A DNA stretch of 64,000 bases, taken from contig NW_026262690.1 in NCBI RefSeq assembly GCF_021869535.1, positions 60,520,995-60,584,994 on the forward strand, read 5' to 3'. Shown piece by piece: positions 36,965-49,200 of the stretch. Position 1 is the first letter of the stretch, and every line of letters begins with the position of its first letter. The position numbers and the translations under genes are program-made. This DNA is from Mytilus californianus. Its lineage: Eukaryota > Mollusca > Bivalvia > Mytilida > Mytilidae. The notes under the pieces were generated by a model, which had not been told where the DNA came from, did no database searches, and worked only from the letters and a program-made list of their open reading frames with translations.

Positions 36965-37180
36965 TCAAGAAAAATCCTCATGTTCTTCTGGGCCTACCAA
37001 TGCTGAACAGCTTCAAATAAATATTTCTGAACTCTCTGTTCCTTCTAGAGATCTAGTAACAAGACAGTTTGTAGTTTTGTTGAACATCCTGTACCTCAGT
37101 CTTTATCCTCTTTAGGGTTGAAAACATCATCTGCCTTTCGCTTAACCCATTTCTTCTTTGCAAAGAACATGTTGATTCAA
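36965..37180 (+). other. Unassigned single-copy stretch with coding-like, frame-broken sequence
   Basis: Between the end of the repeat nest (36928) and the M1 copy at 37234. One frame reads VQEKSSCSSGPTNAEQLQIN then ISELSVPSRDLVTRQF; a shifted frame continues FVEHPVPQSLSSLGLKTSSA. Together they look like a decayed coding segment with one frameshift near 37075. No family recognised; could be chance. Confidence 0.2.
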
Positions 37181-37233
37181 CATTAAAATTAATTATGTTT
37201 AAGATGTTTGGTATACAACTTTTTAAAACAAAA

Positions 37234-38508
37234 TAAAATGCTCCGCTGGGTGCAGCTTGATACGACCGCAGAGGTCGAACCCTGAACAGTTGGGGCAAGT
37301 ATGGACACAACATTCAAGCTTGATACAGCACTGAATTTGGATTGTGATTAAATATTTGACACAGCATAGGTTTCTGACACAGAATGAATGTGGTCCAAGA
37401 ACTTAAAAAAATTTAATTTACCAATTCAAACCATATCATTATTATTTGCTATATATATAAATCAGAAATAACCAATTTTAAATGGAAATTTTAAAGAAAA
37501 AAAGGAAAAAAAAAATCCCCCCCCCCAAATTTTTTGAACACCCTTATGATTCATCACCCCCAAACTCAATCCCAGCCTTCCCTTTGTGGTATGGTACCTT
37601 GCAGTACAATTTCAGAGAGATCCACACACTTGAACACAAGTTATTGCTTGAAACTAGAAAAATGCTTGTTTTTTTCCCCCTTTTTGGCCCCAAATTCCTA
37701 AACATTTAGGGCAATTACCCCCAAACTCAATCCCAGCTTTCCCTTTGTGATATGGAACCTTGTAGTACAATTTCGTAAAGATCCATACACTTACACACAA
37801 GTTATTGTTCTGAAACTAGAAAAATGCTTGTTCCCCCCCACCCTTTTTGGCCCCTAATTCCTAAAATTTTGAGGCAATTACCCCCAAAATCAATCCCAGC
37901 CTTCCCTTTGTGGTATGGTTTCTTGCAGTACAATTTCAGAGAGATCCATACACTTGAACACAAGTTATTGTCTGGAAACTAGAAAAATGCTTATTTTTGG
38001 CCCCAAATTCCTAAACCTTTTGGGCAATTACCCCCAAACTCAATTCCAGCTTTCCCTTTGTGATATGGAACCTTGTAGTACAATTTCATAAAGATCCATA
38101 CACTTACACACAAGTTATTGTCATGAAACTAGAAAAATGCTTGTTTTTTGCCCCTTTTTTGGCCCCATATTCCTAAAATTTAGAGGCAATTACCCCCAAA
38201 ATCAATCCCAGCATTCCCTTTGTGATATGGGACCTTGTGGTACAATGTCAGAGATATCTATACACTAACACACAAGTTATGTCTGGAAGTTACAACAATG
38301 CTTATTTTTGGCCTCTAATTCCTTAACTGTTGGCACCATAACCGCCAAAATCAATCCCAACCTTCCTTTTGTGGCATTGAACCTTATGGTAAAATTTCAT
38401 AGAGATCCATTCACTTAAACTAAAGTTAGAGTGCGAAAACCAATGTGTCTTCGGACGACGACGACCACAATGTCATACCAATATATGACCGCAAATGCGG
38501 TTGTATAA
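37234..38508 (+). mobile_element. Short M1 element without A-type repeats
   Basis: M module (TAAAATGCTCCGCTGGG, ATACGACCGCA) at 37234-37420, then directly poly-A/poly-C, B-type repeats (37540-38440), a short GACGACG tract and a degraded terminal hairpin (ATGACCGCAAATGCGGTTGT). Same reduced layout as 51551-52851. Confidence 0.82.
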
Positions 38509-38579
38509 ATATTGTAATGAACCAGCTGACCAGTGTCTGTAGTTTTACATTATGCTTCCGTGTGTTTCATTGTCAATAG

Positions 38580-38748
38580 CATTTCTTTGGCAAGTAGATA
38601 TAAACGAAACTTGACAAATTCTTCAAAGTTAAGACCAGAGGAATTCTTCACCAGTGACAATATACAAATGCTGCAGCGATTCTGTACATATTTCCCGATG
38701 GACGAATTACAATCGATGTTAAAAAATTATTTTATTTCTAAAACTTGA
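38580..38748 (+). CDS. Candidate terminal coding exon of an unidentified gene
   Basis: After GTTTCATTGTCAATAG the frame reads ISLASRYKRNLTNSSKLRPE and then continues to EELQ-like residues (PMDELQSMLKNYF) and a TGA. The composition is protein-like, with mixed charged and aromatic residues, unlike the repetitive frames nearby. A poly(A) signal (AATAAAATAAA) follows about 40 nt after the stop. It lies just outside the 3' end of an M1 element. Family unknown; it could be the last exon of a gene starting near 25461 or a decayed fragment. Confidence 0.4.
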
Positions 38749-38788
38749 GAGACGAATTTTACTTGAAAGCAACAATTTTTCACTTTCT

Positions 38789-38799
38789 AATAAAATAAA
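38789..38799 (+). promoter_or_regulatory. Poly(A) signal for the candidate terminal exon
   Basis: AATAAAATAAA, two overlapping AATAAA hexamers 41 nt after the TGA at 38746. The distance is typical for a short 3'UTR. The hexamer is common in DNA this AT-rich. Confidence 0.35.
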
Positions 38800-39500
38800 T
38801 CACTCCTCGTTATCTTTAATAAAAGTTTATTTTACTTTTTTGACGTACAAATACTCTCATTCATAAATTTCATTGTATATTTCTTTAGTAATGTGTATTC
38901 AAATTTATCATGTGTATTCATCATGTTCATTGGTCATGTTTAAATAGATTCTTCTTCTGGACCAATGAAAAATTCGTTACTTCATTGGCTACGTGGCCAC
39001 AGACCACAATTAAATTCCTCTATAAGTTCTTTATAACGTTTTGTTTCATTAAAAGAAATGCACTGAATCTTTTTGTCAAATATTTTGTGTGTGTAAAGTA
39101 CAGTACTAGTCCAAACATATATCCAACATTAAGAATGATTGCTCCCTAGTATCTTACAAATTTAGCAAATACACATCCATATGTAAGCATACTTTCATTC
39201 CACCGTGTATTTATTCCGGGTAACTGTATTTCACTAGAGAATATTAGTTGTAAATAGTGTGAAAGCGTCAATCTTGATATCTTTGTTTTGTTTATATTAG
39301 ACAGGTACCGTTTATTGTTTACATAAATCAATGGGTTAAAATTAGAATGATTTTCAAGGAACCAATTTAAACAATCTGAATCAACCCAGCGAATAATATT
39401 GATGATAATGGGGATATTTTTATAACTCACAATACTTTTATCAATTGAAGAACCTTAGTGAGCACACTCACATACCCCACGTCCACACATTGTCATTGGA
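38800..39500. other. Single-copy stretch
   Basis: No family-level coding match. A 94-aa minus-strand frame (39146-39430) has no recognised motif and no supported splice context, so it is not called. Confidence 0.4.
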
Positions 39501-39524
39501 GAAATTAAATAAGTGTAACAAAAA

Positions 39525-40000
39525 AAAATTGTATAAGAAAAAATATTGAATAATAATTTCCTGTCAATATGCACATCTACATAGTATGTCCTTCTTATCT
39601 ACAAAATTTCATGAAATTCTGTTGTGTGGTTTCAGAAGAGTGGAGATGACAAACTGTTGCAGAAGTACATTGAAGCAAATAAGTTCAAAGGGGCGTAACT
39701 CCTAGAAAAAAAAAATGAATCGTAATTTCCTGTCGATATGCACATCTACGTAGTATGTTCTTATTATCTACAAAGTTTCATGAAATTCTGCTGTGTGGTT
39801 TCAGAGGAGTTGAGATGACAAACTGTTGAAGTTGTACCTTAAAGCAAATAAGTTCAAAGGGGTGTAACTCCTAGAAAAAAAATTGAATCGTAATTTCCTG
39901 TCGACATGCACATCTACATGTACATAGTATGTCCTTATTATCTTAAAAGGTTTCATGAAATTCTGTTGTGTAGTTTCAGAGGAGTTGTAATAAAATTATT
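39525..40000. repeat. 168-bp tandem repeat, about three copies
   Basis: Landmark AATTTCCTGTCRATATGCAC at about 39555, 39724 and 39892, with TTCATGAAATTCTG and AGTTCAAAGGGGYGTAACTC in each unit. No terminal hairpin seen. Confidence 0.8.
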
Positions 40001-40079
40001 TAATTCTAATTTATTAATAAGCATTATTTTGTAATCTTGTGGTCAAAATGAGTACTAAAACACTTCATTAATGTATGGA

Positions 40080-40205
40080 ATTAAAACACTAGTGTTATCA
40101 ATTCCGGTTCAAAATAACTAGTGTAATCATTCCTGGTACAATATAGCACTAGTGTAATCATTCCTGGTTCAAACACACTAGTATGAACATTCCTGGGATA
40201 AAAAA
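40080..40205. repeat. Approximately 40-bp minisatellite
   Basis: Four imperfect units around CACTAGTGTAATCATTCCTG. Confidence 0.7.
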
Positions 40206-42780
40206 CACTTGTTTACCTTGTCAATTTTTTACATAAATCAACTATGCAAGTTTTCAAATACCCCCCAAAAATACCAAGCCCATTTTTTTTATATATATAT
40301 ATTTCCCAATCAAAAACCCCTCTTTAGAACCTTATGATGAGTGGTGGATATATATTTTACACTGGACCCGGATAAAAAAACCTAGTTATTTTTTGTTGGT
40401 GGATAAAAATCACTAGGAAATTTCATTCTCCCGATAAAGTACACTGGCGGAATCAAACCACTGTTACACATACCCCTATGGACATGATGGACAAGTCAAG
40501 AGATGTTCCGAAAAACTGTAAATATCACCTTTTTGCACCTGGCCTAATCACTCTTTCCATATCAAAATCAGTTAAAATACAACATCCAAAAGTTTATTTC
40601 ACCTCTCTTCTTTCATTTCCACCCTAAAAAAAACCTAAGAAATGAGTGAGGAAGGGAAAGAAAAAAAATTCAGAAAAAATACACTCTAATTAAAAGGAAC
40701 TATATTCGTGGACAACAAAAAGCAGGGTCATTAATTGTGGTCTTCAGCCAAGTCATCGCACAGAGACGATGCATAAATACAATGTATTTGCGATCTATTT
40801 CTTCAATTTTTGCACTGAAGTTTTTAAAAACTTTTATTTTCTACTAAAAATATCTATCTTCTTGATGATCATTTACGCTATAACCTGATAACATGGTCTG
40901 ATAAGGCTTGAACAGGTAAATCAGAGACTTTTGCTAGTTATCAGTTATTGCGCAACATTGACCAATTGCAACCTCTCAGCGGTGATCAGCAACTTGACAA
41001 TTTTAACCAAAATTTATAATTAAAATGTGAAAATTAACACGCTGGGGGATCAAGTATTAAGGGACAGCGGCCAATTAAGGCGCTGTGGGATCAACGAAAA
41101 TATTTTGAAGGCGCTGTGGGAACGCAGTGTCATATCGGTCTTGGGAGAACTCTGATTTTTGTGTCATTAGTGTACAATGTATACCATCAAGTACTGTCTT
41201 AACATAAATAACAGACTGATTAAACAGTTGGACTTACATTTATGATGCAGAAGGAATCTGGGTCTGTTTGTCAAAAATCATGATCGCAAACCCACACATT
41301 CACAACCTTTTTTTTGGTTTTGTGTTGAATACATTTTAATCATGTTTAAGTTGGTGCAGCTATAAACAAGTTTTTTTTTAATGTTTCCTTAAAATAAAGT
41401 GACATTCTTAAAACGTTAACAGGTTTCTTTTAGTGTTTTATTATTTATTTTGATGAAATGAATCATGATTAAAAGATTGTCATGAAAATTAAGGCAGAGT
41501 TCATATATCTAAGACTTGAATTAACAAGAAAGGCAGATCTAGAAGATACCAAATCTTCATTGAGTTTACTCATACAAAGCTAACTACATGCAGTATTTAC
41601 ATCAAAGCTAGTTATAACAACAATCAATCCATGATTTTCAAACACAGAACAATAATACCAAATTTGGATTTGAAAATACCAATTAACAACTAGTAATCAT
41701 ACATAATTAACATTTAATAATTAATTATTAAATGACCAAAAAAAATATTACATGTATCCCCAACACCTTTTAAGTGACCCAAAAATTCAACCTTTAAGCT
41801 GTAAAATACTTCTGTGAAATCTAACATAAGTTTTGCTTAACATTAAATAATATGCTATTTCAGATCATACAAGGTATAAATTGGGTCGTTGATTGTCCAA
41901 ACCTTTTAAGGAAATTTGTTACATGTATGATGTAAAATCCGTTGAAAATTCCTCTTTTAGTGATTAATTATTACACGTTAGCAGAATTCATAGTTTATAC
42001 AGTTAAGTTAAAGAGAAGAAAATCCCGGTTTAGCATAAAATATTTGAAATTAATCTGGTTGTACCTAAAAATCAAAGCACTGTAAGCGCTGTAGGCAGTT
42101 AACCAAAAACCAAGGCAAACATAATTATGAAAACTGTGGCTATGTTGCTTCATTTTTTTTAAGATTTAAAAGAACAAACATTAAACATTCATATATTGTG
42201 CATTTACGTTCATTTAATGAATTAATTATTAAGGCAAATAATTCATATTTTATCAAGGTTTTCCAAAGCAACGCATATATCAAGTATATTTTTAATGGTC
42301 ATGTGTCTGCAGTGGTACAAGTTCGAAATGATTGCAGTTGTTCTAGTTGATAGTTAACGTTGGTATTAGTTGACTGTTAGTAGTTCAAGTTGACTTAGTA
42401 CGAGCTTGTAATAGTATGCATGGACTTGCTTCCCTGGAAAGAAAACTGAGTTTGTGTTCTACAGTGCAAAAGTTATGAGACACAAATCAGACAAATGTTT
42501 ACTACTACGGGGATCAAAGGTGAGGTCTGACTGACCTGCCCATAGTAAATGTAAATAACCCCCGCCTTCACCCCAAGTCCATGATGTCTAAGTTTGGAAT
42601 AAAATGACAGGTGATTATAATAAAGTTGGTCAAACATTCTTGGGCTTGAAAGATATGTTTTCTTTAAAATGAGCCATATTAAAATGAAATTTTTTATAGA
42701 ACCAGAAATTATTCAAAATATAATTAAGGTAAAGTCTTTAAACCTACTCATTTTTTGCATCAATAAAATTTTATAATAAA
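40206..42780. other. AT-rich intergenic stretch
   Basis: A small GC-richer patch at 41040-41150 has repeats of GGCGCTGTGGGA. No exon recognised. Confidence 0.45.
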
Positions 42781-44690
42781 CAAGAAATAATTGTAACAGA
42801 ATGCTGTTACGAAGTCTCCCAAACAAAGCTCCCATAATTATTCATTCCCATGGTCGCCTGACATTGGGCAAAGTCTAGTACACATTGATTAGGTCTAGTA
42901 AAGTGATATGCATATGTGATGCCTATGAGATTGACCTTGTATGTCATTCAAATCTGTTTGAAATGACGAACAGGAATGAATATGGTTTAGGAGTTGGTAT
43001 CTCAAACTTTTACAAGTTCTTAAAACACACACAAGAGGGGATGGGGTGACCTTAGGGACTACCCCTATATTTCATTTGATTTTTTATGTTGTCCCATACA
43101 TGAATATATATATGGTTTAGGGGTGGGGATCTCGGCCGTTATCAAGTTTTCAAACAGGAGGGGGTGGGGTGACCCCAGTGACTTCCCCTATATTTCATTT
43201 GATTTGTTATATTGCCAAATACATGAGTATATATGGTTTAGGGGTGGGGATCTCATCTGTTTCCAAGTTATCAAACAGGACAATATTTCATTTGATAAGT
43301 TCTGCTGTCCCATACATGAATATATATGGTTTAATTTAGAGGTCAGGATCTCGACTGTTTCCAAGTTCTCAAACAGGAGGGGTGGGGTGACTGCAGGGAC
43401 TCCCCTATATTTCATTTGATTTGTTATATAGTCCCATACATGAATATATATGGTTTCGGGGTGAGGATCTCGACTGTTTCCAAGTTCTCAAACAGGATGG
43501 TTTACAGTGACCATAGGAGCTGCCCCTATATTTCATTTGATTTGTTATATTGTCCCATACATGAATATATATGGTTTAGGGTGGGGATCTCGACCGTTTT
43601 CAAATTCTCAAACAGGAAGGGGTAGAGTGGCCCCAAGCACTCAACCTATATTTCATATGATTTGTTATATTGTCCCATACATGAATATATATGGTTAAGG
43701 GGTGGGGATCTCGACCGTTTCCAAGTTCTCAAACAGGAGGGGTGGGGTGACCCCCAAGGACTCCCCCTATATTTCATTTCATTTGTTATATTGTCACATA
43801 CATGAATATGTATGGTTTATGGGATCATTATTTTTTTGTATGCTCCAATGAACAAATTATGTCTTTAAGAGAAAGGTATATACCTACATATTACACACAA
43901 AATCCTTCCCAATTGAAACTTACTGGTCTATTATCACACTGTAATGTGCCACTGCTAACAAAAGTGTGCATGTTTCTAAGACATATTGAAAAAATATTTT
44001 CATAATACAAAGCATGTTACAATAACTTCATATCCACGTTGCAATTAAGAATTTTGCAAACAAATCAACCAAATATGGTTTATTTCAATTTTAATGTATG
44101 ATATCACTTATTTATTTATTGTGTGTCTTGCTTGTAAATGTATAAATATATATGTAATTGTTAATGTATAATTGTTATCCTCTTGTAGCACCATACGTGT
44201 GCTTAAGTTTAAATAAATTGTCTTGTCTTGTCTTGGGATCTTGACCGTTTCCAAATTCTCAAACAGGAGGGGTGGGGTGACCGCAGGGACTCCCTCTATA
44301 TTTCATTTGATTTATTATATTGTCCCATACATGAATATATTTGGTTTAGGGGTGGGGATCTCGACCATTTCAAAGTTCCCAAACAGGAGGGTTGGGGTGA
44401 CCCCAGGGACTCCCCTGTATTTCATTTGATTAGTTATATTGTCCCATACATGAATATATATGGTTTAGGGGTGGGGATCTCGACTGTTTCCAAGTTCTCA
44501 AACAGGAGGGGTGGGGTAACCCTAGGGACTTCCCCCTATATTTCATTTGATTAGTTATATAGTCCCATACATGAATATATATGGTTTAGGAGTGGGGATC
44601 TCATCCGTTTCAAAGTTATCAAACAGGAGGGGGTAGAGTGACCCAAAAGATTCCACCTATATATCATATGATTTGCTTACATTCAGGTAT
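42781..44690 (+). mobile_element. H element with 120-bp tandem repeats, 3' end missing
   Basis: 5' end CAAGAAATAATTG then the hairpin GTAACAGAATGCTGTTAC, GA, and the X motif AGTCTCCCAAAC. The tandem units of 119-121 bp (landmark CCATACATGAATATATATGG) run at 43090-43820 and 44230-44690, split by another insertion. The expected terminal hairpin was not found after 44690. Confidence 0.75.
43818..44236 (+). mobile_element. Possible 3'-truncated retroposon tail inside the H array
   Basis: An unrelated 420-bp block splits two 120-bp units and ends TTTAAATAAATTGTCTTGTC then TTGTCTTG. A short tandem TCTTG tail after AATAAAT resembles the 3' end of some non-LTR elements. No reverse transcriptase visible. 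Confidence 0.35.
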
Positions 44691-45079
44691 CATATAATCT
44701 AGTTGCACTATTTGTGAAAACAAAGTAAGAAACTTCCAGCTATTTTAACTGACCCTTCAAAATTGAGAAAAAAATTGCAGTAATATGTTTACACTTTAAA
44801 AGCATCTTACATGCATTATCAACATTTATCACTGATAAAGAAGATTTATACTGTCACCAGGAACATATATATTGTTAGATATACTGTTCCCAGCTGTCAC
44901 ATTGTATTGGATTTGGACATTAAAATTTGTCAGAAAGTAATTTTGAGTTTCTGTATCAAATATTTTTTGCTTTTTCTTTCTTTTACATATATCTTTTGGT
45001 TTCCATTTCTAGTGTTTATATTTATTTACCATGCATAGATGTATTTTGTCACCTGCCTGAAATTTTTTTTTTTTGTAGT

Positions 45080-45480
45080 TGATCTCCAAAACCCGGAATT
45101 ACCCTTATCCGCTTCCGGAATCGGACCCGATATTGTAATTGTCTACACGGCATCCATTGTTTTTCGATGTTGTTTTTGTCAGTCAGATACGATTTTACTC
45201 GAATTTACACATTACTTGTCGGCGATTATCTGTATAAAGCTAGCGGTTGAACAAAATGAACATCGCTGTTATGAATAATAAAGATGAAAATACGCGTTTT
45301 GAGATCGTTTATTTAGAGACTTTGGTAAAAAGGTTTGCAAAGTTATTTTTAATTTCTTTCAAGTGAAAGGTCCGTCGGGCGTAGCTAGTAACCAAGTCGA
45401 GAGTCCGATTGCAAAAGTGGAAGGTCGCGGACCTCGGACCACCGCTAATTTGAACCCCTGCCTCCAAATTGAAATGATAC
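45080..45480. other. GC-richer island upstream of eEF1-gamma
   Basis: Stands out from the AT-rich surroundings. On the plus strand an open frame runs from about 45078 to 45278 after TTTTTTTTTTGTAG; on the minus strand the same sequence ends in an A-tail, as a retroposed short element would. Neither reading is supported by a known family. Confidence 0.25.
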
Positions 45481-46225
45481 GAAAATTTCGTCTTCTAATT
45501 TGAAATTGCCGCCAACAGCATGAACAGTTGAACTTATTAATAGACTACTGACGTAGTTGTACCACGTATTGACGACAAACAATATTCCTACGACTTTTGC
45601 CATTTGGGAAATCTAAACTACTTGTCTTTAAAGATTTTCGGCGATTAAATATTTCATACAATTGTTTTTTGACATCTTAGCCAAAAGCACAGGGGATAAT
45701 AAACTACATAAGGATTCCTAATGTGCTCTACTTCCTATGTGCAACTTCAAAACTTTTGGGTGGTTCGACGATCATTTAAGGTTTTTTCTGGTCATATTTT
45801 TGTAATCCAGAATTAAAAGTATGAAAAAACTATTCAATTAGTTATAAATAACATTATATCCAGCTAGATAATAACAATGGCACGTATTTCAGCATTTATT
45901 GGGTAGAACACAAATCTAGGGTGCTCGCATAAGGCAGCTTAACTGCCTAAAAATCCCCCTTTTTCCTGTCCAGTTTCAGTATTTGTTACAAATGAACCAC
46001 AAATATTGTAATTTAGAGTATGAGATACAAAAAAGACGTTGTAGCAAATGTGCACCATCAAATATGTTTCAATAAGGCACTTATGTTACCATTTTCTTCT
46101 AAAACTGTATTTCTGTTTCAATCAATTAAATATTTTAGTTCGATATTGACAACTCTAGACGAAACATCCGGGCACTTCAAGAAATTTTTCTCCGATAGCG
46201 CATGGCATCCCGGAAATCATATCTA

Positions 46226-46246
46226 CTTCCTTTTTTTACCGGTGCA
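46226..46246 (+). promoter_or_regulatory. Probable 5'TOP transcription start and 5'UTR of eEF1-gamma
   Basis: The run CTTCCTTTTTTTACC directly precedes the start ATG, leaving a leader of about 21 nt. A C followed by an unbroken pyrimidine tract is the 5'TOP signature of translation-factor and ribosomal-protein mRNAs, and eEF1G belongs to that class in animals. CCCGGAAAT, an ETS-like site, lies just upstream at about 46209. The start base at C46226 is inferred from sequence. Confidence 0.55.
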
Positions 46247-46258
46247 ATGGCTACAGGG
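46247..46258 (+). CDS. EEF1G orthologue: eEF1-gamma exon 1 coding part (MATG)
   Basis: ATGGCTACAGGG is followed by GTACTA. It encodes MATG, which joins in phase 0 to exon 2 (TLYTF...), matching the family start M-A-x-G-T-L-Y-T. The donor is weak in form. The TOP tract just upstream and the exact family spelling support this microexon; a different first exon farther upstream is the alternative. Confidence 0.68.
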
Positions 46259-49200
46259 GTACTACATATTGACATACGTGACAATCAATTTAGAATCAAT
46301 GCAATCTTTCTTCATATAATAAACATATTAACGGAAATCTGAAAAACGATAAATTATCTTCATCTATTTTTAATTTTGTAGACTCTATACACATTCCCTG
46401 ACAACTTCAGAGCTTTTAAAGCTCAAATTGCTGCAGAGTACAGTCGAACAACAATCAAGCTTGCAAGTGGTTTTAAATTTGGTGAAACCAACCAGACTGC
46501 AGATTTCTTATCAAAATTTCCGCTTGGAAAAGTAAGTCACTTTTAAAATGCGGTCATTCAATGTAAAATTGAAATGGGTTTCATACAGTTGTGTCGAGAA
46601 AAAACTATAAAAATGGTACATGTATGAAATTGAAAATTGAAATGAATGTTGCAACACATAAGTAATAACATGATTTATCATCATACCCTGAAATTGACGC
46701 TATTATGAGTAATATTGTATGTGGTGACTACATAATGTAAGTTTTTGTATTGAGACTGTTTTTTTTTTCAAAAAGAGAAATCAGGAACCAAATGTCGTAA
46801 ATTTTGATGATTTGCTAGCCTGGCATCCTGACCCAAACTAATACTTCGTCGATAGGGCCAGGCGTAATACAATCCACGTGACCAACTATCAGCGCTGAAC
46901 AGGACTGAATTAATGCGCATGTGCATATTATATAATCAAGGAATATATCGATCGAACTTTTGATTCACGATGCTAATCAACAACGCTTGGATTATATTTG
47001 TTAAAGTTTTCAAAATTTGCATTTCTTATGAAAATAAAAATAGTTTTCAATAAATTTGTGGCAATATAAATATTTCCCGCCATGTGTCAAGAAATGACGC
47101 TATCCCAAGATGCATCATTCTAACATCCAATTGACGGAACCATGTTGTTGTATTCCGCCTGGCTCTACTGTCAAGCAGTTGGCCAGGATCCCAGGCTAAT
47201 TATTTGCATGATTTGGGAACAGTTGTCAAAGCTTCAACTTTTCAAGTTCCAGTATCAACCAAATATATAAAAGTTAAATGCATTTGTGTTTCAGAAAGAT
47301 GAGATCTTTTTCGGAATTTGATAGCCATTTTTTCATCACTGCAGATGAGGGTCAAATCAACAAACATCTGAAATGCATTTGATACTGTCCACTCAGTCTG
47401 CATATCACTCATTGTTGTGAAGACCTATTATCCATATCAATCAATACAATAATATTGTTACATGATGAGGGGCATCTCAAACAGTTTACCAAGCATACTT
47501 AAGTTTTTTCACCTTCAGATTCTGCAGTAGCCCAAATAATTACATGTATGATGTCTTGAAAGGTCTTTAAATTTTTTGCTGTGATGATTTCCTATGACAT
47601 CAAATTTGAAAGAGTTTGGTTTGTTAATTTATTTTATAATTTCTCACAGTGAAGGATCTTGGAAAATTTGGGTTAAAAATTTAATATTACCCAACTTTTG
47701 AGATATACATATATATATATATGTAACAAAGATTTTGAGACATGGAAATACATTTTTTACATGGGGAAATGGAACATTTGTTTGGTTGTCTAGATCTAAT
47801 ATGTACATTGTACGTCCAAGTTGTGAGATTAATGATACATAAATATGTATGGTTCTTAAGGTCAACACATGATTGATCGATTATTGATAGCTTTGCCTCT
47901 GGTGGCAAATATTTGATTTTCATGGTGAAAGTCCATAATCCTTTTATTTATGCATGGATGAATTCCAGTAAGATAGTACCTTCATCAAAGGCATGTTTGC
48001 AGGTTTTAAATGGCAAATGTGTAAGAACTGAAGGCAGAGAAAGGTTCTTTCTGATTACATGAAAGGGTTGATAAATTACAGGTTTTTCATATTCAGAATA
48101 ACTACATGTATTTAAGGAAAGTTATGACATAAATGAATTTATGGTTAAGCTTTCATCTACATTTTGTATCTTACCTTTTGCTGAGAAATTTGATGCAGAG
48201 TGATTTTTATCTGACCGCAAATCGTATATTGGTATGACATCGGCGTCGTCGTTGATTTCTGTGGTGTTCATTTCCAGGTTCCTGCATTTGTAACATAGGT
48301 TGAGGGTTGGACCCCTGGCTAGGTCAAACCAGACTTGAAAATTGATAATTGCTGCTGCTTTACTGAGTACAATGGCATTTAGGAGTAAGAACAAAGATGG
48401 ATAGACTTGAGAGTCAATGATATGTACAGGTAGGGTGACATTCCATCCTGCAGACTGTAACCCTGTAAACTAAGCACATGAAATATCAAGCTCAATATGT
48501 TGGTCTAGTCCAAAGCAAGGATAATACTCATATCACATTACTTGCTCTCTTGATATGCATGTAATATTTTCCACTGGACATTAAACACAATTCATCATCA
48601 TAGCTTGGACTTGGTAGTTATTGGGTTCTTGAGCAACAGGTTAAGATCCAATGAACTATGAACTTCAAATCTTAAAAGAGTAATGATGCATGGTGATGCC
48701 CTGTAATGAAGGTCATCATATTGATCCTTTGTTGCTAGCTAAATCTCCAGTCACAAATATTTATTAATGCATGAATGTTTTTCTGGTAAGATTATACCTT
48801 CATCAAAGGCATGTTTGCTGGTTTATAATGGCAAATGTGTAAGAACTGAAGGCAGAGAAAGGTTCTTTCTGATTACATGAAAGAGTTAATACATTTAAGC
48901 TTTTTCATATTCAGAATAACTACATGTATTTATTTATAGTTAGTACATTATGCTTCAGAAATGTACTTCAGAATGATTTAATAGTTCAATTAGTTGACCT
49001 TTGAACTATTTCACTCCTTGCTTATCTAAAAAGAGTGTTGAGGGATCTTTGATTTTAAAATTTCCATGACAAAACATTATCTGATAATTCAATATTTACT
49101 AATTGGAAATGATAGGGTTGGGTTTCTGGTATCCCTGACAGGATTTTATAGAAATTCTTTACCTAGCTTTTCAATAATGCTATTGTTCACATCCTAATTT

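Noticed and set aside
46020-46319. 99-aa frame over the eEF1-gamma start region
   Set aside because: Out of frame with MATG|TLYTF and without family resemblance.
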